Positions 1 to 8,426 of a stretch of DNA of 64,000 nt are shown piece by piece. Where the stretch lies: the NCBI GenBank assembly GCA_016720065.1, contig JADJXY010000002.1, positions 199,001 to 263,000 on the forward strand, given 5' to 3'. This DNA is from Betaproteobacteria bacterium (lineage in GTDB: Bacteria; Pseudomonadota; Gammaproteobacteria; Burkholderiales; Rhodocyclaceae). The notes under the pieces are model-generated. The model searched no databases and had not been told where the DNA came from. It worked only from the letters and a program-made list of their open reading frames with translations. The position numbers and the translations under genes were made by a program. How positions within the stretch are numbered: position 1 is the first letter of the stretch; every line of letters begins with the position of its first letter.

Positions 1-742
1 TTGCCGGCATCCTTGATCAGCGCGTCAAGGAATTCGATCAGCTTGTCGGAGTTGAACGCCTCGTCAATGATCATCCAACGTGTTTTGCCCTGATTGGTCA
101 CCGTCGCAATCATCGACAGCTTCTGCCGCGTACCGCCTACCGTGTAGGTGACCGGCGTCTTGCCTGCCGGTGCGTAGCAGCGACCGCGTACATCGGTATT
201 GACCAAGGCAGTTTCATCGCCCCAGTGAATCTCGCCGCCTTCCGCCTTGGCACGCTTCTCTATTTCCGGGTATTGCTCATTGAGCCAGGCTTGCACGGCT
301 TCCGGTCGTTGCTCGTAGGCCTTCTTGATCGGCTTCTGGGGGTGAAGCCCCAGCGCGACAGATAGTTGCCGACACCGCGTACCGATAGTTTGATGCCATA
401 TTCCCGTTCGATCAGTTGCATGACCGCAGCACGATTCCAAAGCGCAAATTCCATCTTCAGTTGCTCGGGGCGCTTGTCACAAATGATCTTTCGGATCGCC
501 TCCTCTTGCTCCTCTGTCAGCGTCCGCCCTTGACCTGCACGTTTGCCTCGCTTGGTCGGCTTGAGGGCAGCAAGGCCACCTTCTTCATACCGATCAATCG
601 CAGACCGAACTGCCGGATACGAAAGCCCACTGAGCTCGACGATTTGCATTACGCCGTAGCCCTTGCGGTGCAGCCGCACCACTTGCTTACGCCGTTCGTG
701 CAGTTGCTCAAGTGTCGAATATCTTGCGTCGTCTTTTTCCAT
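1..742 (-). pseudogene. IS630-family transposase, frameshifted and cut by window edge
   Basis: DDE transposase of the IS630/Tc1-mariner group. The N-terminal part (742 down to about 343) carries helix-turn-helix segments and the linker up to RWGFTP. The rest continues in another frame as QKPIKK and then WGDE and MIIDEAF, which fit the first two acidic residues of the DDE triad. The third would lie left of position 1. The frame changes at the five-base G run 338-342 (C run on the coding strand); one extra C would join the halves. Some IS630 elements make their transposase by programmed frameshifting, so this could be natural, but three other G/C-run frameshifts nearby make a sequence error or decay equally plausible. 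The element's outer ends were not identified. Confidence 0.8.
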
Positions 743-997
743 TCGTCCAACATGGGGGCTGACCCATAAATTTCAAGCATTATTGTGCCGAGTCAATAGT
801 TAGAAGATCTACCGCTCGCGGCCTATCAAGACTGAAAGTCCGCTTAGGAACGGACTGCTGCCCAATTCGGCAGTTCTGACCAACGACGGCAAAGGCCGAC
901 AAGCAGAATCACGCAAACAAGCCCCACGTCCAAAACGGATTTTCGGCCTGCTACGGTCAACCGGAAAAATAGGCCAAAATTAAAATTTGCTTTACCT

Positions 998-1005
998 GCC
1001 TGGGC
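998..1005. repeat. Left 8-bp target duplication of the IS66 element
   Basis: GCCTGGGC lies directly outside the left end of the IS66 element and recurs directly outside the right end. Eight base pairs is the usual duplication length for IS66. The preceding stretch 743-997, between the two transposons, holds no recognisable gene. Confidence 0.9.
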
Positions 1006-1033
1006 GTAACCGGTAACTACCGGGCGTTCTTTC

Positions 1034-2623
1034 CTACGCCTGAAGGCTATGCAAAGGGGAACGGAGGGGATTTTCGGCGAAGCGCTGCTTCCACAGCCGT
1101 GGCGTGAGTTCGTGGACCTGACTGGCCGGATGCTGGCCGACACGCTGGAGCACATCGACCAGATAGTCGTAGGGATCGATCTGGTGCAGGCGGCAGGTCA
1201 CGATCAGACTTTGCATGATGCCGACGTGTCTGGCCCCGAGCTCGGTCCAACAGAACATCCAATTTTTCCGACCCATCGGAATGGCCCGTAGGGCGCGCTC
1301 CAGGTGGTTGGTGTCGATCGGCACGTCCGGGTCGGTCAGATAGACCTCCAGCCCGAATCGTCGCTCCCGGGCATAGGCCAGGGCCTTGGTCAGCGGGTTG
1401 CTCGGCAACAGGCCCTGGGCCTCGAACTGCTGGTTCACCCAGGCGAAGAACTGGTCGACAATCGGCTTGGCGTGCATCAGGCGATAGTCGAGCTTCTTCG
1501 CCGCATTGAGCTTCTGGTCTCGGATGTGGGCTTCCACCGCGTAGAGGCCGCTGATGAAGTCCAGTCCGCGCGCCGCCGCTTCCGGTTCGGCGCCCTGCGC
1601 CTCGAACAGCTTGCGCCGGGTGTGGGCCCAGCATTGGGCGTGGGTGAGCCCGGTCTTGTTGGTGTAGTGCGCGTACGCGGTATAGCCGTCGCTGAGCAGG
1701 ACGCCGCGCTCGACCGGCGTCAGGCCGAGCGCCTCTTCGACGTGCTCGATGCGGCGACTCTCATAGAACGGGAAGCACACTTCGTCGAGCTGGCCATAGA
1801 CCGGCCAGAAGTACGCGGGCTTGAGCTTGCCGGGTCCGGCGCGGCCGGCCTTGATCGGCGTCTCGTCCATGGCCTTGACACGGGAGGCGCGGATCGAGGC
1901 GAATTGCGCATCGTAGATCGGTTCGAGCAGCGCGATGGCCTGCTGCCCGATCTGGGTCAGCCACGGCCGGCTGACGGTGATGCCGGCGTCGCCAAGACGC
2001 TGGTGCTGGCGGTAGAACGGCAGGTGATAGGCGAACTTGTCGAGCAGGAGGCCGGCGAGGAAACTCACATCGGCGCGGCTGCCGTCGAGGACGCCGGCCG
2101 GCGCGCCCGGGCAGACGATGGCCTGGCTCGCCTTGAGCTTGATGACCGGCCGCCGGTACTTGAGCACCACATAGCTGCCCGGACGCTGGGCGAGCCGGAA
2201 GCTCTCCTTGTGGCCGATGACCTCGAAGTCTTCCGGAGCGAGTCCCGCGGCTTCCGGCGCGGCCAGTTCGATGACTTCGACCGGCACCCTGGTCTCGTCG
2301 AAGAAGGGCACGCTGTCGTCGCCGGTGTCGGGTTTCTTCGCCGCCATTCGCCGGGTATGGGCGGCGACGGGGCGCTCGGGCGGCGGGGGCGAAGGCGTCG
2401 GCGCCGCGTCGAGGGCCTCGCCCAGACTCATCTGGCCGTGGGCCCCGTCGATGAGGCGGCGTTCGCTCTTCTGGCCGAAGACCTGGCGCTTGAACCAATC
2501 GAGTTGATGCTTGAGGGTGTCGACTTCCCGGCTCAGCGAACCAACCAGATCGACGACCTGGTGCGGGCTGAAGGTGGCGGCCTCGGCGAGGCTGGGCACA
2601 CGGCTTGTGGGCGTCGAACTCAT
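1034..2623 (-). CDS. tnpC: IS66 transposase TnpC
   Basis: Transposase of IS66, about 529 residues. It has an N-terminal leucine-zipper-like segment (SLSREVDTLKHQLDWFKRQ), a zinc-finger-like and linker region, and the catalytic core. The core includes KAMDETPIK with the first Asp, LLSDGYTAY with the second, and DTNHLERALR with the catalytic Glu. The last residues before the stop match the short C-terminal extension of the family. The start at 2623 (MSSTPTSR) overlaps the tnpB stop by ATGA; the frame stays open further upstream, but that part has no family match. The gene looks intact. Confidence 0.92.
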   Translation of the reverse strand: MSSTPTSRVPSLAEAATFSPHQVVDLVGSLSREVDTLKHQLDWFKRQVFGQKSERRLIDGAHGQMSLGEALDAAPTPSPPPPERPVAAHTRRMAAKKPDTGDDSVPFFDETRVPVEVIELAAPEAAGLAPEDFEVIGHKESFRLAQRPGSYVVLKYRRPVIKLKASQAIVCPGAPAGVLDGSRADVSFLAGLLLDKFAYHLPFYRQHQRLGDAGITVSRPWLTQIGQQAIALLEPIYDAQFASIRASRVKAMDETPIKAGRAGPGKLKPAYFWPVYGQLDEVCFPFYESRRIEHVEEALGLTPVERGVLLSDGYTAYAHYTNKTGLTHAQCWAHTRRKLFEAQGAEPEAAARGLDFISGLYAVEAHIRDQKLNAAKKLDYRLMHAKPIVDQFFAWVNQQFEAQGLLPSNPLTKALAYARERRFGLEVYLTDPDVPIDTNHLERALRAIPMGRKNWMFCWTELGARHVGIMQSLIVTCRLHQIDPYDYLVDVLQRVGQHPASQVHELTPRLWKQRFAENPLRSPLHSLQA

Positions 2624-2990
2624 CCCCTGATTATACCGCAGGCATCGGCGCCAGAAGGCCGCCGGTAGCGCTTCTTGACGACTTTCGCCTCGATGCCTTC
2701 GAGCAGGAGCTTGAGTCCGGTCCAGTCCATTTCCCGGGTGGTAACGCGGCGCCAGTCGGAGAGGAATCGTCCTTGTTCGAGCCGCTTCGCCCACACGCAG
2801 AAGCCGGTGCGGTCCCAGTAGAGCACCTTCATCTGGGTCGCGCGGCGGTTGATGAAGACGAACAGCCGGCCATTCAGGGGTCCTGGCCGAGTTCCTGGCG
2901 CGTCAGGGCGTAGAGACCATCGTAGGATTTGCGCATGTCGACCGGGCAGCCATAGACATGTACCCGGACTTGGCCTTCGGGGAAGAACAT
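2620..2990 (-). pseudogene. tnpB: IS66 accessory protein TnpB, frameshifted
   Basis: IS66 Orf2, needed with TnpA for transposition of IS66 elements. The N-terminal half (MFFPEGQV through ELGQDP) and C-terminal half (LNGRLFVFINRRATQ through KKRYRRP) are in different frames. They join if one C is added to the run at 2877-2880 (GGGG on the plus strand), which gives the family's usual RDPL-G-LFVFINRR stretch of about 122 residues. The start overlaps the tnpA stop (TGATG) and the end overlaps the tnpC start. Either the element is defective or a homopolymer base was lost in sequencing. Confidence 0.85.
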
Positions 2991-3328
2991 CAGTGGCGTA
3001 CCAGATGCAGGATCAGGCCGTCGCCGAGGTCGAGCTTGAGATCGATCCGTGGCCGGGGTGTCGCCACCGAATTCAGCGTACCGAGATCGACGAATGTCGG
3101 CGCCGTCTCCCGGCCGACGACTTCGCCACCCTCGCCGAGCAGGCGGCGCCAGCGGTACAGGCTCGCCGCACTGATCGCTTCCCGTCGGCAGAAGGCGGCA
3201 ACGCCCAGGCCGCTGTCGTCGAATTTCGCCAACAAGGTTCCCCACTCGTGTGGGGGCGCCGTGACCCTTTGCCCTGCTTTCGTCTTGCCATCGCTCTTGC
3301 TCCCGTCGGTGATTTGTCCAGGGAGCAA
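2990..3328 (-). CDS. tnpA: IS66 accessory protein TnpA
   Basis: First gene of the IS66 element, 112 residues. The central segment (GLGVAAFCRREAISAASLYRWRR) is the family's helix-turn-helix, expected to bind the element's ends. The gene begins just inside the right terminal repeat and its TGA overlaps the tnpB start. It appears intact. An upstream start in the same frame is not available before the inverted repeat. Confidence 0.85.
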   Translation of the reverse strand: MLPGQITDGSKSDGKTKAGQRVTAPPHEWGTLLAKFDDSGLGVAAFCRREAISAASLYRWRRLLGEGGEVVGRETAPTFVDLGTLNSVATPRPRIDLKLDLGDGLILHLVRH

Positions 3329-3379
3329 TTCTCGTCATCGCGCGCGCGAACGGAAGAACGCCGTAGGGTTACCGGTTAC

Positions 3380-3387
3380 GCCTGGGC
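3380..3387. repeat. Right 8-bp target duplication of the IS66 element
   Basis: GCCTGGGC directly outside the right inverted repeat, identical to 998-1005. Together the two copies define the element borders to the base. Confidence 0.9.
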
Positions 3388-3407
3388 GGAAGTTTTGCCG
3401 GAGCGCG

Positions 3408-4733
3408 CTATTCCACCAGTCGGGCCGCCTGATTGCGCACGCCGGAGAGAATCGTTTCGGCTACGTCTGGCGGAAAAGCGGCTGGCAATTGTTGGCTGAC
3501 TTTATCGATTACTACATCCACGCCAGCGACGATTTCTTCAATCAGGCGTTCTGCGCTGGCGGCGCCGAGGCCGACGTGTTGGGCCTGGGCGAGCCAGTGG
3601 CGGCGGTGAATCTTTTCGATCAGGTAGTGGTTGGTGTTGCCGCGCACGGCCATAGCGAGGCGGGCTTTTTGCGGGGCGATTTGCTGTTTGCCGGTGCCGA
3701 TGATGGGGTGGGCCGAGAGCACGTCGTATATGGGCGTGGAACGGTAGCGGCCACCGGGGCGGTGGGCGATGCTGAAGTTCTTGGCGTGACCGTCGGGGGC
3801 GGCGAGTAGCCAGAAGATGATCTGGGCGTTGAAGAAATTGGTTCGGTCCTGCTCGGCGGTTTCCGAGCCGAGCAGCAGGGACATGATGGCGGCGATGCCC
3901 GGCCCGCCTTCGGACTGGTACTTGCGCAGCGGCGAGGTGCCGGTGGCCTGGCACAGGTCTTCCTGGGGCAGGCGGACGATCCAGCTGCCGTCGCTGGCAG
4001 GCGTGCGGTCGAAACGTTCGACGACGAGGACCTTCTGGTCTTCGAAAACGCCGATGTCGCAGGGCGCGACGGGGATGCCGAAGGCAGCGACGATCTTCGC
4101 GCAGAGCCATTCGTTTTCGGCGGAGGTGCGCATGTCGGCCTGCATGTTGCCGACGAGGCCGAGGGGCAGTTTGAAGATGTGGGTGGTCGGTGTGCTGCCC
4201 TGCGGCAGCAGCCATTGGCCGTTATGGCGCAGGAGGGCGGTTTTTTCCTGGGCGCCGGCGATGGAGAGGCGCAGATCGCCGTCGTCCTGCATGCCCGGTG
4301 CGGGGGCGGCGGTGGTGTTGCGCAGCCGTTCGGCGATGTCGGCCTCGCTCAGGGCCTGGCCGTGGATTTCGTCGATGTCGCTCGGCGTTTCGTTCTCCGG
4401 CAGGAGCTGGATCGCACCGACGCAATCGCGCCCCAGTTTGTGCAGCAGTTGAAAGGCCTCGGTGCCGCCAGCCCCGTGACGCTGCGCCAGACGGCGACGG
4501 ATGGCGTCGCTGTCGGGGAGCAGGTTGTCGAAGTAGTTGCCGACCGCTTCGCCGCGATGGGCGGCATTGCCGGGAAGGAAGGGCAGCGACAGGGAAAGCG
4601 GGCGGCCCTGTGGATCGGTCAGCCAGTCGTCGAAATAGGCCAGATGCTCGCCCTGCCGGCCGGTCTCCCAGTAGCCGACCGGGAGACCGTTCATCCAGAT
4701 GTTGAGGCGCTGGGTCTTGGCGCGGCGTCCCAT
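3408..4733 (-). CDS. hipA: HipA-family serine/threonine kinase toxin
   Basis: Toxin of a type II toxin-antitoxin pair. HipA kinases phosphorylate aminoacyl-tRNA synthetases (glutamyl-tRNA synthetase in E. coli), halting translation and promoting persistence. The protein has 441 residues, the same size as E. coli HipA. Key family features are present: the LSIAGAQEKTALL loop containing the autophosphorylated serine (S157 here), VVERFDR near 240, the catalytic APDGHAKNFS (D314, N319), and YDVLS with the metal-binding D337. HipB starts the operon and ends 2 bp before hipA, so the two are translated as a unit. No truncation is seen. The IS66 element sits just beyond the stop and may have displaced the native terminator. 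Confidence 0.93.
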   Translation of the reverse strand: MGRRAKTQRLNIWMNGLPVGYWETGRQGEHLAYFDDWLTDPQGRPLSLSLPFLPGNAAHRGEAVGNYFDNLLPDSDAIRRRLAQRHGAGGTEAFQLLHKLGRDCVGAIQLLPENETPSDIDEIHGQALSEADIAERLRNTTAAPAPGMQDDGDLRLSIAGAQEKTALLRHNGQWLLPQGSTPTTHIFKLPLGLVGNMQADMRTSAENEWLCAKIVAAFGIPVAPCDIGVFEDQKVLVVERFDRTPASDGSWIVRLPQEDLCQATGTSPLRKYQSEGGPGIAAIMSLLLGSETAEQDRTNFFNAQIIFWLLAAPDGHAKNFSIAHRPGGRYRSTPIYDVLSAHPIIGTGKQQIAPQKARLAMAVRGNTNHYLIEKIHRRHWLAQAQHVGLGAASAERLIEEIVAGVDVVIDKVSQQLPAAFPPDVAETILSGVRNQAARLVE

Positions 4734-4735
4734 GC

Positions 4736-5122
4736 TTACCAGCTTTCCCGCTTCTTCGGCGGCATGGCGGGGGCGGTTTGCTGGTTCGCCGGTTTGCCTG
4801 CGGCTTTTGGGGTGGCGACCTTGCGCGGAACCGCTGCGGCTGGCGAGGCTTGGCCGTAGGGCTGAACATCCGGTTCGCTCAGGGTGTCGAGGGCCGATCC
4901 GCTTTTCGCGAGCGAAATGTCGACATCCAGCAGGCGCAATACCGTGAACAGGCGCTCCAGGCTCGCCGCTGCCGGGTTGGCCTCGAAGGCGGCGTAGCTT
5001 TGCTGGGTGACGCCCAGTTTTTCGGCCAGCGCCGCCTGGGTCAGCCCCCTTTGCTTACGGAAGGCCTTGAGGACCAGGGGCAATTGGCTCAGCGTCTTGA
5101 TCGGGTAATTCATCTTCGCCAT
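4736..5122 (-). CDS. hipB: HipB-family antitoxin, XRE helix-turn-helix
   Basis: Antitoxin and autorepressor of the hipBA pair. Residues about 15-70 form an XRE helix-turn-helix (LVLKAFRKQRGLTQAALAEKLGVTQ followed by the recognition helix). The remaining 50 residues are rich in Pro, Ala and Lys and look disordered. At 128 residues it is longer than E. coli HipB (88), because of that tail. A second ATG three codons in (MNYPIK) could be the true start. It precedes hipA with a 2-bp gap and is preceded by an AT-rich promoter with inverted repeats. Confidence 0.88.
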   Translation of the reverse strand: MAKMNYPIKTLSQLPLVLKAFRKQRGLTQAALAEKLGVTQQSYAAFEANPAAASLERLFTVLRLLDVDISLAKSGSALDTLSEPDVQPYGQASPAAAVPRKVATPKAAGKPANQQTAPAMPPKKRESW

Positions 5123-5149
5123 CCGCGGGGTGCAAGAACAAAAACATGG

Positions 5150-5217
5150 CGTAGATTGTATATTAAATTAACAGACCATAAATTGTATAAAACGATAACA
5201 ATCGATCGACTGTTAAT
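5150..5217 (-). promoter_or_regulatory. hipBA promoter/operator region
   Basis: An AT-rich island in GC-rich surroundings, directly upstream of hipB. It contains the inverted repeat ATTAACAG (5168-5175) / CTGTTAAT (5210-5217), two TTGTATA copies (near 5155 and 5183) and the small palindrome CGATCG. HipB proteins repress their own promoter through paired palindromic operators, so this is the expected place. The exact operator is inferred. Confidence 0.5.
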
Positions 5218-5252
5218 CAGCAAAACGGTTTTTGGGTTGTAGCCCCGGCGCT

Positions 5253-5873
5253 TCAGCCGTCATCCTTCTCCAGGGCGACCACGGCCTTCACCAGTTCGGC
5301 CAGGGTGCGTACGCCCATTTTTTCCATGACCCGGGCGCGGTGGGCTTCGACGGTCTTCATGCTGATGTCGAGTTCGTCGGCGATCTGTTTGTTGAGGCGG
5401 CCGGCCACCACCAGGCGGAGGACTTCCGCCTCCCGCGGGGTGAGCTGTTCCAGGCGGTGGCTGAGGGCGGCGTCGCGGGTGCGGCGGGCGGCGAGGACGG
5501 CGTCCAGTTCCAGGGCGCGCTGGATGCGGGAAAGGATGTCGGCGTCGTTGAAGGGCTTCTGGACGAAGTCGCAGGCGCCGCGGTGCAGGGCGGCGACGGC
5601 CATGGGGACGTCGCCGTGGCCGGTGATGAAGACGATGGGCAGGGTGGAGCCCAGGGCGTCGAGCCGTTCCTGGAGTTCCAGGCCGCTCATGTCCGGCATG
5701 CGCACGTCGAGGACCAGACAGCCGCGCATGTCGTCGCGGCGGGCGGCGAGGAAGGCAGGGGCCGAGGCGTAGGCGGCTACGGCGTAGCCTTCGCCCTCCA
5801 GCAGCCAGGTCATGGAATCGCGCATGGCGTCGTCGTCGTCGATGACGTGGATTACGGGGTTCGCGTCAGTCAT
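5253..5873 (-). CDS. FixJ/NarL-type response regulator
   Basis: Two-component response regulator of 206 residues. The receiver domain (about 5-120) has the acidic pair at D12-D13, phosphoacceptor D56 (LVLDVRMPD), T84 (FITGHGD) and K106 (QKPF). The C-terminal LuxR-type DNA-binding domain spans about 140-200 (LTPREAEVLRLV, then NKQIADELDISMKTVEAHR). This receiver type is FixJ-like. The start overlaps the stop of the sensor kinase gene by 8 bases, so the pair is co-translated and almost certainly cognate. The target genes cannot be deduced; nothing adjacent is an obvious regulon member. Confidence 0.9.
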   Translation of the reverse strand: MTDANPVIHVIDDDDAMRDSMTWLLEGEGYAVAAYASAPAFLAARRDDMRGCLVLDVRMPDMSGLELQERLDALGSTLPIVFITGHGDVPMAVAALHRGACDFVQKPFNDADILSRIQRALELDAVLAARRTRDAALSHRLEQLTPREAEVLRLVVAGRLNKQIADELDISMKTVEAHRARVMEKMGVRTLAELVKAVVALEKDDG

Positions 5874-8216
5874 GGGTTTCCTCGGCGGGTAGGGTGAAGC
5901 GGAAGACGGTGCCGCCCCCGGCGTGGGGTTCGGGCCATAGCCTTCCCTGGTGGAATTCGATCATGGAGCGGCAGATGGCGAGACCGATGCCCATGCCGTC
6001 CGGCTTGGTGGTGTAGAAGGGGGCGAATATCCGTTCGAGGTCGTCGGCGGCCAGGCCGTGGCCGCGGTCGGCCACCGCCACCTCGACCCAGCCGGCTTCG
6101 TTGTGGCGGGCCGATACGCCGAGGCGCCGCGTTCCGGCCGGCGTCGGCGCCATGGCTTCGATGCCGTTACGCATAAGGTTGAGCAGGACCTGTTCGATCA
6201 TGATGCGGTCCATGACCACCCGGGGCAGGTCGGCGGGGAGGTCGATGAGCACCTCGACGCCCAGCTTGCCGGCCTCGATGTCGGCCAGGGCACGGGTCTC
6301 CTCCACCAGTTCGGCCAGGGCCACCGGCTCCCGGCGGGGGGCTTCCTTCTTCACCATGTCGCGCATGCGGCGGATGATCTTGCCGGCCCGCTCCGCCTGG
6401 GCGGCGGCCTTGTGCATGGCGGCGAGGATGTCGTCGATGCGGGGATTGCCGTCCGAGAGGCGCTTGATGCAGCCGGCGCAGTAATTGGCGATGGCCGAGA
6501 GGGGCTGGTTGAGTTCGTGGGCCAGGGAGGAGGCCATTTCGCCCATGGTGATGAGGCGGGAGGTCTGCTCCAGGCGCTTGTGCTGCTCCCGCTCGACTTC
6601 CTCCAGGTGCTTGCGTTCGGTGATGTCGGCGGCCACCTGGACGCGCACCGTGCGGCCGTCCACCCAGCGGATGGCCTGCTCGTGGACGTGGTACCAGCGC
6701 CCGTCGAGGGCATGCAGGAGTTCGCCATCGTACAGTTCGCAGGGCAGGGCGGCGGGGGGCAGGGTGGCGGGGTCCGCGGCGAGGGCCTCGGGCGGCGGGC
6801 GGCAGGCGGCGGTGACCTGGGCGGAGACGCGGCCCACGGCATGGGGACCGAAGCGGTTTTCGAAGGTCCGGTTGGCGAAGAGGATTTCGCCGCTCCCGGC
6901 GTCCGCCACATGCACTGCCGCGTCCAGACCGTCGATGACCGTTTCGAAGCGCTGGTGGGCTTCTTCCAGTTCCACCCGGGCGCGCTTGGGTTCGGTGATG
7001 TCGTTCATCGAGGCCATCCAGCCGATCTGATGGCCCTGGGCGTCGATGAGGGGGGAGAAGTAGAGCCGCACGTCGAAGCGCTCGCCGTTCTTGCGCATGA
7101 TGCGCATCTCGAAGCCGCTGGCCGGGGCGAGGCCGGCCAGGGCCTGATCGATGTTGTGCTGCAACTGGGCCGCTTCCTCGGCCGGCCAGTAGGGGTAGGG
7201 AGGCGCGACGCCCAGCAATTCCTGTTCGGAAAAGCCGGTCATGCGGCAGAAGGCGGCATTGACGAAGGTGATGCGCCCCTCCAGATCCACCGCCCGCAGG
7301 CCGGTGACCAGGGATTGGGACATGGCCTGGCGAAAGGCGTAGGCGGCCCGCAACTGCTCCTCGGTGCGGGCGCGGTGCTCCGCGTGGCGGCGCAACTGGA
7401 CGAGGCTCGCCGCCGCCAGCACGGTAAGGAGCGCGATCAGCGCCGCAGGGACGTAGGGCAGCCAGGCGCCGCCAGTGCGGTGGGCCACGACGTTGAGGGC
7501 AAAGCGGGTGTCGGCGAGATCGAGGCTGATTTCGCCCGCCAGGCGCCGGTCGGTGGGCCGCAGCGAGCTGTTGGCGTACAACTCGCGCTGGGACTGGTCG
7601 ATGAGGGAAAGGCGGTAGCGGGCGCTGAACCAGGTGGGCAGCGACGTGCGCATCAGGACGGCCAGGGAGAGGGGGCGACGAAGGCTCCCAGATCGCTGCT
7701 GCCGCGCTGGACCGGGTGGATGAGATCGGTGCTCGGATCGCGGCCGAGTTCCAGGTAATCGGCGCCGAATCGCTGGCGGCGCTGGCGCAGGGCCTCGTTG
7801 AGGGAGTCGAGCCGTACCCCGGTGAGTTGGTCGCCGGTAAAGGTGGCGGTCGCCTCGTTGGGCGCGACCCATTCGACCTTGCCCAGGGTATCGACCCAGA
7901 CGATGGCCGCAAACTCCGGGTTGTCGCGCACGTAGCGGCCGGCGCGGACCTGGAAGGATTCGTAATCCAGGCGGCCGAACTCCCTTTCCCGGGCCAGGCT
8001 GGCGAGAAAATCCTGATGCCCCCGCACCCGCGCCTCGATGGTGCGCTCAGCCCAGTGCATATCGCCTTCCAGGGCCGCCTGGGCGGTGTCCTGCTCGCGC
8101 CATTGCAGGAGCGCCGTGACGACCAGCATGGCCACCGCGAACACCCCCACCGCCAGGTAGGGGGCGGTCCACAGCCAGGATTTGTACTGGGATCGGGGAG
8201 GGGGCGGGGTGAGCAT
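5866..8216 (-). CDS. PAS-containing sensor histidine kinase (frameshifted as sequenced)
   Basis: Partner of the response regulator. From the N-terminus: a membrane helix (YLAVGVFAVAMLVV, about 17-38), a periplasmic sensor region of about 210 residues, a second helix (PAALIALLTVLAAASL, near 260), two PAS domains (around 300-410 and 425-530, each ending near an ITE motif), a HisKA domain whose phospho-His is encoded at 6517-6519 (AHELNQPL), and an ATPase domain with N (LMRNGIEAM), G1 (DRGHGL) and G2 (GMGIGLAI) boxes. The first about 180 codons are in a different frame from the rest. One C missing from the run 7671-7675 accounts for the break. If real, it separates sensor from kinase. The architecture resembles DctB/FixL-type kinases. 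The ligand is unknown. Confidence 0.85.
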
Positions 8217-8426
8217 CGCGCGATTATCGCCGCCCGGTCGGGGCGGGCCATAGGGTATAACCCTAATCCCGGGCGATCGGCGGGGCAATGGCGCCCCTGC
8301 GGTGGAAGGGGCTGTCGCTCCGGATCACTCCGTATTCATTGCGATGGCATTTTTCATTCCCATGGACTAGATTGGAGTCCTCGAACCGTTGCCATACGGT
8401 TTGGTCTCGAAACTTGGAGGATCGCC

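Larger units (their letters stand above)
1006..3379 (-). mobile_element. Complete IS66-family insertion sequence, 2374 bp
   Basis: Both ends are visible. The terminal inverted repeats run 1006-1031 and 3354-3379. Their outer 12 bases (GTAACCGGTAAC read inward) are identical, and a second block, GGCGTTCTT, is shared further in. Inside lie the three standard IS66 genes tnpA, tnpB and tnpC, all on the minus strand and joined by ATGA-type overlaps. The perfect 8-bp flanking duplication shows simple transposition. The site is about 28 bp beyond the hipA stop codon, so hipA itself is untouched. TnpB is frameshifted in this copy, which would make it non-autonomous if the sequence is right. Confidence 0.95.

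Noticed and set aside
1006..3387. Possible composite transposon formed by IS630 and IS66
   Set aside because: The two elements belong to different families, and the IS66 has its own clean 8-bp duplication, so it moved alone.
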